This document shows positions 55,377 through 62,281 of a stretch of 62,281 nt of DNA, in pieces. The notes beneath the pieces were generated by a model, which made no database searches, was not told the DNA's origin, and saw nothing but the letters and a program-made list of their open reading frames with translations. How positions within the stretch are numbered: the first letter of the stretch is position 1; every line of letters begins with the position of its first letter. Source of the DNA: Carboxydocella sporoproducens DSM 16521 (GTDB taxonomy: Bacteria > Bacillota > GCA-003054495 > Carboxydocellales > Carboxydocellaceae); the NCBI RefSeq assembly GCF_900167165.1, contig NZ_FUXM01000012.1:1-62281 (forward strand), read 5' to 3'. Both the position numbers and the translations under genes were made by a program.

Positions 55377-56639
55377 TTATTTCGCTATTTCCCGCCAAAT
55401 TCCTGCCCCGAGACCATTAAATTTTTCTTCCAGATTTTCATAACCCCGGTCAATATAGTGAACATTATCGATTTCAGTAATTCCCTCTGCTACCAGACCG
55501 GCGATGATCAAGGCAGCGCCTGCCCGCAGATCCGTGGCCCGCACCTGGGCTCCTTCCAGCCGCTCAATTCCTTCCACCACTGCGGTTCTGCCCTGAATCT
55601 TAATCCGGGCTCCCATGCGTTTCAACTCATCAGCCAGTTGCATCCGGTTTTCGAAGACATTTTCGGTAACCATGGAGACACCAGGGGTTACAGCTAACAG
55701 GGCCATCATTTGAGACTGCATATCGGTCGGAAAACCAGGATAAGGCATCGTTTTTATATCTACCGGTCGGCGTGTTCCTGTGCTGATAACCCGAATAACA
55801 TCATCTTCCTCAATTACTCTTACACCCATTTCTTTTAGTTTAGCTGTCACCGGTTCCACGTGGGTGGGAATGACATTTTCGATAGTAACATCCCCATCAG
55901 TGGCTGCCGCTGCCACCATGTAGGTCCCGGCTTCAATACGGTCAGGAATGATGGCATAACGGGTCCCCTGCAAAGCCTTGACTCCCTCGATTTTGATCAC
56001 ATCAGTGCCGGCCCCGCGGATTTTGGCACCCATTGCATTGAGAAAATTGGCTAGATCCACAATTTCCGGTTCCTTGGCCGCATTTTCGATGATTGTTTGG
56101 CCTTTGGCAGTAGCAGCTGCCATCATCAGATTTTCCGTTGCGCCAACACTGGGAAAATCCAGATAGATCTTGGCCCCCTGCAAACCATTGCTAACCCGGG
56201 CCTTAATATACCCCTGGCTCAGTTCCACCTCGGCTCCCAGCGCCCCCAGCCCTTTGATATGCAAGTCCATGGGCCGGCTCCCGATATTGCAGCCTCCCGG
56301 CAGGGCGATGTGGGCCCGGCCGGTCCGTGGTAGCAGCGAACCCAGTAAGAGATTGGAGGCCCGCAGTTTTTTCACCAGTTCATAAGGGGTATCATAACCG
56401 GGGTGCTCCGGGGGAACAATCCGCACTACCGTCGGCTCATCCCAGCTTACTTCCGCTCCCAGCAGACGAATAATATCCAGCATCACCAGCACATCGCTGA
56501 TTTGCGGCATATTTTCCAGATAAACAGGGCTGGTAGCCAGCATGGCTGCACTGATAGCAGTCAGAGCAGCATTTTTGGCACCACTAACCCGTACTTTTCC
56601 TTCCAGTCTCACACCACCGCGTATTTTCAATACTGTCAC
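55377..56639 (-). CDS. murA: UDP-N-acetylglucosamine 1-carboxyvinyltransferase
   Basis: This 420-residue protein has GTG at 56639 (GGAGGAG 8 nt upstream, so the long open frame to 56774 is not used). EPSP-synthase fold: LKIRGGVRLEGKVRVSGAKNAAL, VKKLRASNLLLGSLLPRTG, the catalytic cysteine in ALPGGCNIGSRPMDLH, LDFPSVGATENLMMAA, and RPVDIKTMPYPGFPTDMQSQ. It does the first committed step of peptidoglycan synthesis and is fosfomycin-sensitive in principle because the Cys is kept. It stands alone between terminators; a second copy elsewhere is likely in such organisms (known for Bacillus). Confidence 0.95.
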   Translation of the reverse strand: MTVLKIRGGVRLEGKVRVSGAKNAALTAISAAMLATSPVYLENMPQISDVLVMLDIIRLLGAEVSWDEPTVVRIVPPEHPGYDTPYELVKKLRASNLLLGSLLPRTGRAHIALPGGCNIGSRPMDLHIKGLGALGAEVELSQGYIKARVSNGLQGAKIYLDFPSVGATENLMMAAATAKGQTIIENAAKEPEIVDLANFLNAMGAKIRGAGTDVIKIEGVKALQGTRYAIIPDRIEAGTYMVAAAATDGDVTIENVIPTHVEPVTAKLKEMGVRVIEEDDVIRVISTGTRRPVDIKTMPYPGFPTDMQSQMMALLAVTPGVSMVTENVFENRMQLADELKRMGARIKIQGRTAVVEGIERLEGAQVRATDLRAGAALIIAGLVAEGITEIDNVHYIDRGYENLEEKFNGLGAGIWREIAK

Positions 56640-56671
56640 TCTCGTGTCTCCTCCATTCTCTGCAAGCAAAG

Positions 56672-56703
56672 AAGGAGCGGGACCGTTCAGGGCCCGCCTC
56701 CGT
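56672..56703 (-). terminator. Hairpin between the BON gene and murA
   Basis: GGAGCGGGACC pairs with GGCCCGCCTCC around a 6-nt loop (two small bulges), then TTCTTT. It lies 54 nt past the BON stop. Confidence 0.6.
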
Positions 56704-56757
56704 TTCATTTGTATCGTTTTCCCTATAATATTTTTCGCCATTGAGCAGCAAAATCCT

Positions 56758-57621
56758 TCAATGCAGAGAAACAATTATAGAATTATTGATACCTTTTATC
56801 CCCTCAATCCCGGTCACCAGGGCTTCGGCCTTTTTCTTCTGGTCAATGCTGGCTACCCGACCAGCCAGAAAAGCGATCCCCTCTACCACATAAACCCTGA
56901 CCATGGCCAAACCACTGGCTCCCAGCAAACTGCGAGCCTGATTGGTCAGGGCAATATCCCCGTTCCGGGCTCCTTCCCTGACCCGCAGATGATTGCGCAC
57001 CTTTTTTACCCCTGGTACCTGTCCAGCCAGCTTTTCAGCAGTAGTTCTGTCCTCGGGGCGGTCTACCCAGCCCAACAGGGTAACCACTCCAGCCCGGGTT
57101 TGGGTCACAATGTCATGGTTGGCCAGGGTTTCGGCATGGGCAAAAACATCCTCTATACTGTTGGTAATGGTAGCGTCATCCCAGTCTGCCAGTGCCCCCG
57201 CTTCTACCTGAGAAATTACTTCCTTCACCCCGTAGACCTGGGAGGCAGCCTGGCGAGCCGCCTCTTCTTCCGCCCAGCTGGCGGTCTTGCCGACCAGTAC
57301 CACCACACCGTTACTAACTTTAACTCCTATATGGCCCAGGTCAATCCCATGGCGCTGCAATCTTTCCCGTACTGCCGCCTCTACATCCTTATCGGCAGGC
57401 ACATTTTCCGTTACCACCGTCAGGCTATTATCCAGGGGTTCAGCCCCGGCCACTTCCCGTACCAGTTCCTCTGCCCTTTCCTTTTCTGCCAGTAAATCCA
57501 CACAACCGGAAAGCTGGATCTTGCCCTTGACCACCCGGACATTGATATCTTCAGCACTCAAGTTCATCTTTTCCTGCAAATGCCGGGTAATTTTTTCCTG
57601 CAAGCGGTTATCCTGATTCAT
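56758..57621 (-). CDS. Protein of four BON-type repeats
   Basis: This protein has about 287 residues; ATG at 57621 has AAAGGGG upstream. Four repeats of ~70 residues share the form 'I-xL-G-xVxx-xEKxxAExLVxxVxGVxxVxNxL': one at about 5-72 (VKGKIQLSGCVDLLAEKERAEELV), 75-145 (VSNGVVVLVGKTASWAEEEAARQAA), 150-220 (TRAGVVTLLGWVDRPEDRTTAE) and 222-287 (VEGIAFLAGRVASIDQKKKAEALV). BON domains bind membranes or phospholipids. No signal peptide or TM is visible, so it may be cytoplasmic or peripheral. Just upstream is the membrane-anchored peptidase-like gene. Confidence 0.88.
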   Translation of the reverse strand: MNQDNRLQEKITRHLQEKMNLSAEDINVRVVKGKIQLSGCVDLLAEKERAEELVREVAGAEPLDNSLTVVTENVPADKDVEAAVRERLQRHGIDLGHIGVKVSNGVVVLVGKTASWAEEEAARQAASQVYGVKEVISQVEAGALADWDDATITNSIEDVFAHAETLANHDIVTQTRAGVVTLLGWVDRPEDRTTAEKLAGQVPGVKKVRNHLRVREGARNGDIALTNQARSLLGASGLAMVRVYVVEGIAFLAGRVASIDQKKKAEALVTGIEGIKGINNSIIVSLH

Positions 57622-57647
57622 CAGCAGCACCCCTTTTTGGCAGTAGT

Positions 57648-58499
57648 TTACCCAGCTTGATCGGTGCTTATAAATGCCCGGGAAAAATCAGCAAAATTTT
57701 CGCCAAAAGCTTTGTACCAGGCCCAGCTAAAAGGCCAGCCCTGACCGAGATATGGCAACAGGCGCCGCCAGGCTTTTTCGCCATATCTTTCCTCCATGAA
57801 CCTGACCATTTGCCGGGCCTGGATATAGGCCAGCTCCTGATCAGGCAAGCTGTCAAACTGTCCATCCATCATTTCTACCGGATACCAGGAATGAGAGCCT
57901 GACCTGGCCTTAAATTCAAAACCGGTCAATTCATATTCCAGTTGCTGGGCAATCCCTTCCGTCAGCCAGCGGGGATAATTGCCCAGAGTCAGTTTATCCA
58001 CCAGCAAATGGGCAAATTCATGAGCCATAGGTCCATTGACCACAAAATCCTCCTCTGCCTGTGCCCATTGCTGCGGAGCCAGCACCCGAATCGTACCTGC
58101 CCAGTAGACACCCATAGTCCCCTGATCCCCACCCCAGCCAAAAGAACGATTAAGGCTGTCTTTGTCGGGGAAAATGACTACCAGGGTTTTTCCCTCTATT
58201 CCTGAAATATGAAACTTTTTCAGAAGCGAAGGATAAAATTTTTCCGCAGTCTGCAAAACCAATCGGGCTTCATCAGCTCCTTCCGCATCGCCCTGATAGC
58301 GAATGCGAAAATGCTCCCCTTCAATTTCCCGCCAATCTCTGGTCTCCCAGACCAGTTTGGCCTTGAGTAGCTGCTGCAAAATCAGGTAAAGTCCCTGTTT
58401 TGGTTGAGGCCACCAGACCAAAACCAGCCCTAGCAAACAAAGGGCAAGACCAGCCAGCAATCCCCGCCAGTAATAAAGATTAGTATCTAAAATCGGCAT
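57648..58499 (-). CDS. Membrane-anchored MA-clan metallopeptidase-like protein
   Basis: This 283-residue protein has one TM helix at about 12-30 and an outer domain. HEFAHLLVDKL at about 160 is an HExxH zinc motif, and WLTEGIAQQLEYEL about 20 residues later supplies the third ligand (Glu of the EGIA gluzincin form). Extra: FPDKDSLNRSFGWGG before the active site. It resembles the Peptidase_MA families seen in Clostridia. Substrate unknown. The ATG has GGGAGAG upstream. Confidence 0.85.
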   Translation of the reverse strand: MPILDTNLYYWRGLLAGLALCLLGLVLVWWPQPKQGLYLILQQLLKAKLVWETRDWREIEGEHFRIRYQGDAEGADEARLVLQTAEKFYPSLLKKFHISGIEGKTLVVIFPDKDSLNRSFGWGGDQGTMGVYWAGTIRVLAPQQWAQAEEDFVVNGPMAHEFAHLLVDKLTLGNYPRWLTEGIAQQLEYELTGFEFKARSGSHSWYPVEMMDGQFDSLPDQELAYIQARQMVRFMEERYGEKAWRRLLPYLGQGWPFSWAWYKAFGENFADFSRAFISTDQAG

Positions 58500-58579
58500 A
58501 TTAATCTCTCCCTTTAACTCTTTCTCCTCCTCTATTATACAATTTATATGCTATTTGCGGTCCCGGTAACTTATGGCAA

Positions 58580-58611
58580 GAAAAAACCTCTGCCCTGAAA
58601 GGCAGAGGTGA
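58580..58611 (-). terminator. Terminator after the TPR gene
   Basis: ACCTCTGCC and GGCAGAGGT around a 6-nt loop, T-run on the minus strand. Confidence 0.88.
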
Positions 58612-58617
58612 AAATCC

Positions 58618-59367
58618 TTATTGAGCCGGTTTAGCCGGTGTGGGAGCCGGTGCCGGACCGGGAACCGGAGTACCGCCTGTTCCTGTAGTGCTGCTGCCCG
58701 TTCCAGCGCTTCCTGTTCCGGAAGGGGCAGGCTGGGTCAGAGCCTGCTGATATTCCTTAATCCGCGCCTGAGCTGTGGCATAATCCGGGCTGGTAGCGGG
58801 GATTTTCTTCAGCTCATTTATCGCTTCCTGGTATTTGCCCTGGCTGCTGAGGTAGATAGCCAGGTTCAAGCGCGCCGGAGTAAAATCGGGATTAATACTG
58901 AGGGCCTTTTGGGCCAGTTCTATGGCTTTAACCGTATCGCCAGTATAATAATAGGCTGTGGCCAGGTCACCCAGGGTTTCGATTTTTTGGGGCTTGACTT
59001 TGAGTACATCATTGAAAAGAGCGATTGCCCGTTGCAAATCCTGCTGGGCCCCTTTCTGGTCCCCGGCCTGCAATTTGCTGCTGCCCTGGTTGAAATAGGC
59101 AGTCCCCAGCGCATCCTTGGCATCAATATCCTGAGGGTTTTTCTTAACTATCTCTTCCAGCTGGCTGATATTAACTCCTCCGCCGCCCAGCTGGGCTTGC
59201 CCCCGGTTGAATATTGCCGGTAACAGGATGGCCCCGATCAGGGCTGCAATGGTAAAGATGGCCAGAATAACCCAGTGATCTTTCTTTTTGTTCCCGGTAG
59301 GCGCAGTACCAACCAGCCCATCCTGTTTCACGACCTTTGGCTTTTTCCGGTGTTTTGGCTTTGGCAC
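58618..59367 (-). CDS. Membrane-anchored TPR protein
   Basis: This protein has about 249 residues; GTG at 59367 has AAGGAG 8 nt upstream. The first ~30 residues are basic (PKPKHRKKPKV), then a TM helix at about 33-54 (HWVILAIFTIAALIGAILLP). Outside are three to four TPR-like repeats: PQDIDAKDALGTAYFNQG, IETLGDLATAYYYTGDTVKAIELA, FTPARLNLAIYLSSQGKYQEAI. The tail is a Pro/Thr/Gly-rich linker. It probably scaffolds extracytoplasmic partners. Partner unknown. Confidence 0.87.
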   Translation of the reverse strand: MPKPKHRKKPKVVKQDGLVGTAPTGNKKKDHWVILAIFTIAALIGAILLPAIFNRGQAQLGGGGVNISQLEEIVKKNPQDIDAKDALGTAYFNQGSSKLQAGDQKGAQQDLQRAIALFNDVLKVKPQKIETLGDLATAYYYTGDTVKAIELAQKALSINPDFTPARLNLAIYLSSQGKYQEAINELKKIPATSPDYATAQARIKEYQQALTQPAPSGTGSAGTGSSTTGTGGTPVPGPAPAPTPAKPAQ

Positions 59368-59444
59368 CAGACATTCTCCTTCCTGTGGTAAAATTCCCAC
59401 AGGTTATATTCTACCCCGGCAGGCAGATTCCTGCCAGGCCTGAT

Positions 59445-60371
59445 CTATTTCAAATTTTCGACATATTTTTCAGCAGCCATGGCTGCTACCGCTCCATCAG
59501 CTACGGCTGTTACCACCTGGCGCAGGGGTTTTTTGCGCACATCTCCGGCAGCAAAAACCCCCGGCAAATTGGTAGCAGTGCTTTCATCGGCCCGAATATA
59601 GCCATCTTCAGTGAGTTCCACCTGTCCTGCTACCAGAGCAGTCTGGGGCTCCATGCCGACAAAGACGAAAACCCCATCAGTGGCTACAGTAGATTTTTCT
59701 CCGGTCACCGTATCCTGAACCACTACCCCTGTTACCTGATCCTGCCCGGTGATTTCCACCACTACTTTATTCCAGAGAAAATCGATCTTTGGTTCATTAA
59801 AAGCCTTTTCCTGTACTACTTTGTCAGCCCGCAAAGTATCCCGACGGTGGATAATGGTTACCTTTTCCGCAAACTTGGTCAGGTACACCGCTTCCTCCAC
59901 TGCGGAGTTGCCGCCACCTACTACTACCACCTTTTTGCCGGTGAAAAAGGCTCCATCACAGGTGGCACAATAAGAAACTCCCCGGCCCCGGAATTGTTCT
60001 TCCCCCGGACAACCCAGGGCGCGGTTTTTGGCCCCGGTAGCCAGAATTACCGCTTTAGCCTCATAAGTATTCTGGGTGGTTTTGACCACCTTGGGCTGGC
60101 CGGCCAGTTGCAGTTCCACCACTTCTTCCACTACCATTTCAGCACCAAAACGTCCGGCCTGTTCATGCAATTTCATGCCCAGTTCAAAACCGGCAATACC
60201 CTGGGGAAAACCAGGATAATTTTCAATGCTTTCCGTAATGGCAGCCTGCCCACCGGGCATCATTTTTTCGATTACCAGCACTTTCAGATTGGAGCGGGCT
60301 CCATAGAGGGCAGCCGTCAACCCTGCCGGCCCCCCTCCGATGATGATAATATCATACACAGTATTGGCCAT
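59445..60371 (-). CDS. trxB: Thioredoxin reductase
   Basis: This 308-residue protein has FAD motif IIIGGGPAGLTAALYGARS, the redox-active GVSYCATCDGAFF (CxxC), NADPH motif VVVVGGGNSAVEEAVYL with HRRDTLRADK, and final VFAAGDVRKKPLRQVVTAVADGA. It transfers electrons from NAD(P)H to thioredoxin in the cytosol. The RRD of the NADPH pocket suggests NADPH. Single gene transcript. Confidence 0.96.
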   Translation of the reverse strand: MANTVYDIIIIGGGPAGLTAALYGARSNLKVLVIEKMMPGGQAAITESIENYPGFPQGIAGFELGMKLHEQAGRFGAEMVVEEVVELQLAGQPKVVKTTQNTYEAKAVILATGAKNRALGCPGEEQFRGRGVSYCATCDGAFFTGKKVVVVGGGNSAVEEAVYLTKFAEKVTIIHRRDTLRADKVVQEKAFNEPKIDFLWNKVVVEITGQDQVTGVVVQDTVTGEKSTVATDGVFVFVGMEPQTALVAGQVELTEDGYIRADESTATNLPGVFAAGDVRKKPLRQVVTAVADGAVAAMAAEKYVENLK

Positions 60372-60490
60372 TTTTCATCCCTCTTTCACTTTCCTGTATT
60401 TTCGCTACCTTTATTTTCTTACGAAAAATCCCTTTTGTCAAGTATACCCCCGTATAGTATATTAAAATTTTTGTTCAGGTAACCCCGAAA

Positions 60491-60520
60491 AAGAACAAAA
60501 CCAGGGCAGTCCCTGGTTTT
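60491..60520 (-). terminator. Terminator after the M23 peptidase gene
   Basis: AACCAGGG-CAGT-CCCTGGTT ends in TTTTGTTCTTTTT on the minus strand. Confidence 0.85.
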
Positions 60521-60525
60521 GTAGT

Positions 60526-61890
60526 TTAGCGCAAATATGCAAGAGGATTCTGGAAATCACCGTTTTTCAGTACCTCAAAATGGAGATGAGAACCAGTACT
60601 GCGGCCAGTTGAACCTACAGCACCTATATATTCACCCCGGCTGACCCGCTGGCCTTCGGTTACATCTATGGAAGATAGGTGGCCATAACGGGTAACCAGT
60701 CCATTGTCATGGCGAATCGCTATGAACTTACCGTATTCAGCATACCAGCCAGCCTGAATAACCACTCCATCTTCAGCAGCATAAACAGGGTTGCCGGTAC
60801 TGCCATCAATATCTATTCCGGTATGCATCCGACCCCAGCGTTCACCATAGGGAGAAGAGATCGGACCACGAGTAGGCCAGAGCAAGTCACTGCCCACGTT
60901 ACCCCGGGAGGCAATCATATAACTCCCTCCCCGTCCGCCTTTGTAAATAACTCTGGGGCGAGGATTTTCCACAATCCGGCTGGCTACCAGTTTTTGTCCT
61001 ACCGGTACCCCATTAATAAATACCGTTTCCACCTGTTTAACCTGTTTACCCGGTTTACCTTCCTGAACTACCTTTTCTACCCCCCGGCGCAAGGTCCGTT
61101 TCATTTCCACCTTAACAGGAGCCGGAATGTTCTCGACAATCTGAGTCCGTAGCCTGGTTTCAATATGTACCAGGGGTTCCACTTTGGCCAGTTTGATGAC
61201 CTGGCCCACATCGACGAATTCACCGGTAATCTCCGGATTCAACGCCCGGATGTCTTTCACCCTTAAGTCATAGCGCCGGGCAATCAGCCAGAGACTATCC
61301 CCTTCCTTAACGGTATATTCCTTGATTTCTGTCCGCCCTTGCAGCAGGATTCGAGCCGCTTCCGGAGCCGTGACCAGCTCACCACTGGCTGCTACTGTTT
61401 TAACAACCGCAATCTTTTCTTTAATTTGACTGGACACTACTGTGCCTTTCATACCGCCATTGGCCTGTTGCTGCAATAGAGTCAGTACTTTTTCCGCCTC
61501 TTCCCGGGTGGGCAGAACCACTTCAACCCGGCCGTTGATTTCGATTCCATATGCGGCCCGGATCGGCAACAACTGTTCCTGTAAAATTCGTTGCAGCCGG
61601 TCAGCTGCAGTCAATTCCTCTTTTCTTGCCTTTACCGGTTCATAGACAATCACCGGCTGATGAGAAGCCTCTCCCCTTAATTGGCGTTCTTTGATCAACT
61701 GCTTGATCAAGCGGTCTGCCTGCTGGCGTTCTTCTACCACTGCTACTTGCTTCCCATCGATTTCTACTGCAAAAGCTTTAATTCTATCATCAGTTTGCCA
61801 GGCTGCCAGGACATTGGCTACCAGTGCCAGGCCCAGCACAACCCCCAGCCAGTTGCCATTTTGCTGTTTGGTTGCAAGCTCTTTCTGCAT
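60526..61890 (-). CDS. M23 peptidase with LysM and G5 domains (cell-wall hydrolase)
   Basis: This 454-residue protein has an N-terminal TM/signal anchor at about 14-31. LysM at about 193-240 (YTVKEGDSLWLIARRYDLRVKDI), G5 at about 245-320, and a C-terminal LytM/M23 domain (about 340-450) with MHTGIDIDGSTGNPVYAAEDG (zinc His/Asp) and STGSHLHFEVLKNG (HxH). It should cut peptide cross-links of peptidoglycan outside the cell; the domain set is common in spore-former envelope hydrolases. Confidence 0.95.
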   Translation of the reverse strand: MQKELATKQQNGNWLGVVLGLALVANVLAAWQTDDRIKAFAVEIDGKQVAVVEERQQADRLIKQLIKERQLRGEASHQPVIVYEPVKARKEELTAADRLQRILQEQLLPIRAAYGIEINGRVEVVLPTREEAEKVLTLLQQQANGGMKGTVVSSQIKEKIAVVKTVAASGELVTAPEAARILLQGRTEIKEYTVKEGDSLWLIARRYDLRVKDIRALNPEITGEFVDVGQVIKLAKVEPLVHIETRLRTQIVENIPAPVKVEMKRTLRRGVEKVVQEGKPGKQVKQVETVFINGVPVGQKLVASRIVENPRPRVIYKGGRGGSYMIASRGNVGSDLLWPTRGPISSPYGERWGRMHTGIDIDGSTGNPVYAAEDGVVIQAGWYAEYGKFIAIRHDNGLVTRYGHLSSIDVTEGQRVSRGEYIGAVGSTGRSTGSHLHFEVLKNGDFQNPLAYLR

Positions 61891-61948
61891 GGCCCCTCCT
61901 TTCCCTGCTCATCCACTGCAGTCCGCAAAAGATAAACATGGCTTTTCT

Positions 61949-61977
61949 ATTATATCATAGTTTAACTATCCAGCCAA
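61949..61977 (-). promoter_or_regulatory. Promoter of the M23 peptidase gene
   Basis: TTGGCT, exactly 17 nt, TATAAT on the minus strand, 58 nt before the ATG. Confidence 0.65.
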
Positions 61978-61990
61978 CCTTTTCTTTAAA

Positions 61991-62281
61991 ATTTTGTGAT
62001 TATCTTGTGATAATGTCACCTTGTAAAGTATTTTGATAAAATGTCACTATGAGAAACGAGGTGCGTTATCTAATGACACAAAAACAACTAAATAGGTACA
62101 AGGTAATTTCTTCCTTAATTGATGGGAAACTATCAATCAGTGAAGCAGCTATGAGCTTAGGTCTAAGTGAACGCCAGATTAAGCGCCTTAAAAAAGGAGT
62201 GATGGAACAAGGGCCGGCGTTCCTTATCCATAAAAATACAGGTCGTAAGCCGCAGCATGCGCTCACTGACGAGCTTAAAAG
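61991..62281 (+). mobile_element. Left end of an insertion sequence (ISNCY-like), cut by the window edge
   Basis: From about 61991 the sequence has ATTTTGTGATTATC and TTGTGATAATGTCAC repeats with a second ATGTCAC at 62040, typical of IS terminal DNA, then the transposase. Exact terminal bases and target duplication cannot be set because the other end is outside the window. Confidence 0.65.
62073..62281 (+). CDS. Transposase N-terminus (ISNCY-like), partial
   Basis: The ATG at 62073 is chosen for GAGGTG upstream. The first ~70 residues have a helix-turn-helix, VISSLIDGKLSISEAAMSLG and LSERQIKRLKK, then GPAFLIHKNTGRKPQHAL. The 'S-ERQ-RLKK ... GLIH-N-GRKP' pattern is that of ISNCY-type and related integrase-core transposases. 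The catalytic domain lies beyond 62281. Confidence 0.8.
   Translation, partial: MTQKQLNRYKVISSLIDGKLSISEAAMSLGLSERQIKRLKKGVMEQGPAFLIHKNTGRKPQHALTDELK

Noticed and set aside
59337-60482. Plus-strand 381-codon frame opposite trxB
   Set aside because: Chance open frame produced by antisense of a conserved oxidoreductase.

Overview
The window looks like chromosomal DNA of an anaerobic, spore-forming member of the Clostridia (Bacillota). Supporting genes are spo0F with a sigma-H type promoter, the rpoE(delta)-pyrG-spo0F-fba-tal neighbourhood known from Bacillus, the end of a walRK-type locus (yycJ-htrA-rlmH), a flavodiiron/rubredoxin oxygen-defence operon, a ferredoxin-dependent indolepyruvate oxidoreductase, an S-box (SAM-I) riboswitch, strong AGGAGG ribosome sites and frequent GTG/TTG starts. 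Species identity is not shown by the sequence. Almost all genes lie on the minus strand, so 'downstream' mostly means lower coordinates. No rRNA, tRNA or CRISPR array was seen.

Layout. 1-5.3 kb is an accessory, strongly AT-rich island: a broken class C group II intron sitting just after a terminator, a 79-residue exported lysine-rich protein preceded by a sigma-54 (-24/-12) promoter, an NtrC-type activator, a ~334-bp element with long inverted repeats, and the cognate-looking histidine kinase. 5.3-14.4 kb is a conserved housekeeping block (tal, fba, a cysteine-rich protein with its own sigma-H-like promoter, spo0F, a Yip1 membrane protein, sppA, pyrG with an attenuator-like leader, rpoE, a 51-residue XapX protein, argS, a DUF1934 gene). 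14.4-21.4 kb is an aromatic amino-acid breakdown operon: Lrp regulator, aminotransferase, sodium symporter, aryl-CoA ligase, iorA, iorB. 21.4-26.2 kb holds a UbiB-like kinase, copZ, a GAF-GGDEF-HD-GYP sensor and a YdcZ transporter. 26.2-31 kb has metY under a SAM-I riboswitch, a SurA-like lipoprotein and the rubredoxin / NADH reductase / flavodiiron operon. 31-37.3 kb has a tandem HD-GYP protein, a TetR-controlled HlyD/ABC-2 exporter and an RsmF methyltransferase. 37.3-40 kb has a truncated aldo-keto reductase fused tail-to-tail to an MBOAT / small membrane peptide / SGNH acetylation cassette. 40-49.7 kb has an acyl-CoA synthetase with a FadR-like palindrome, a lipoprotein beta-carbonic anhydrase, gltD, gltB and a YjbQ protein. 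49.8-50.7 kb is an AT-rich MntA/HepT toxin-antitoxin pair. 50.7-53.4 kb is rlmH, a CxxH/CxxC protein, htrA and yycJ. 53.4-62 kb has a methyltransferase, a chemoreceptor, murA, a BON-repeat protein, an MA-type peptidase, a TPR protein, trxB and an M23 peptidase with LysM and G5 domains. The right edge enters an insertion sequence.

The most interesting signal is the island at 0.7-5 kb: a complete two-component, sigma-54 dependent circuit next to a small exported basic protein carrying a correctly spaced sigma-54 promoter. Secondary points are the two sigma-H-like promoters around spo0F, the pyrG leader, the acetylation cassette with its 36-residue peptide, and several small genes (XapX, rubredoxin, the peptide) that simple ORF length cut-offs miss.
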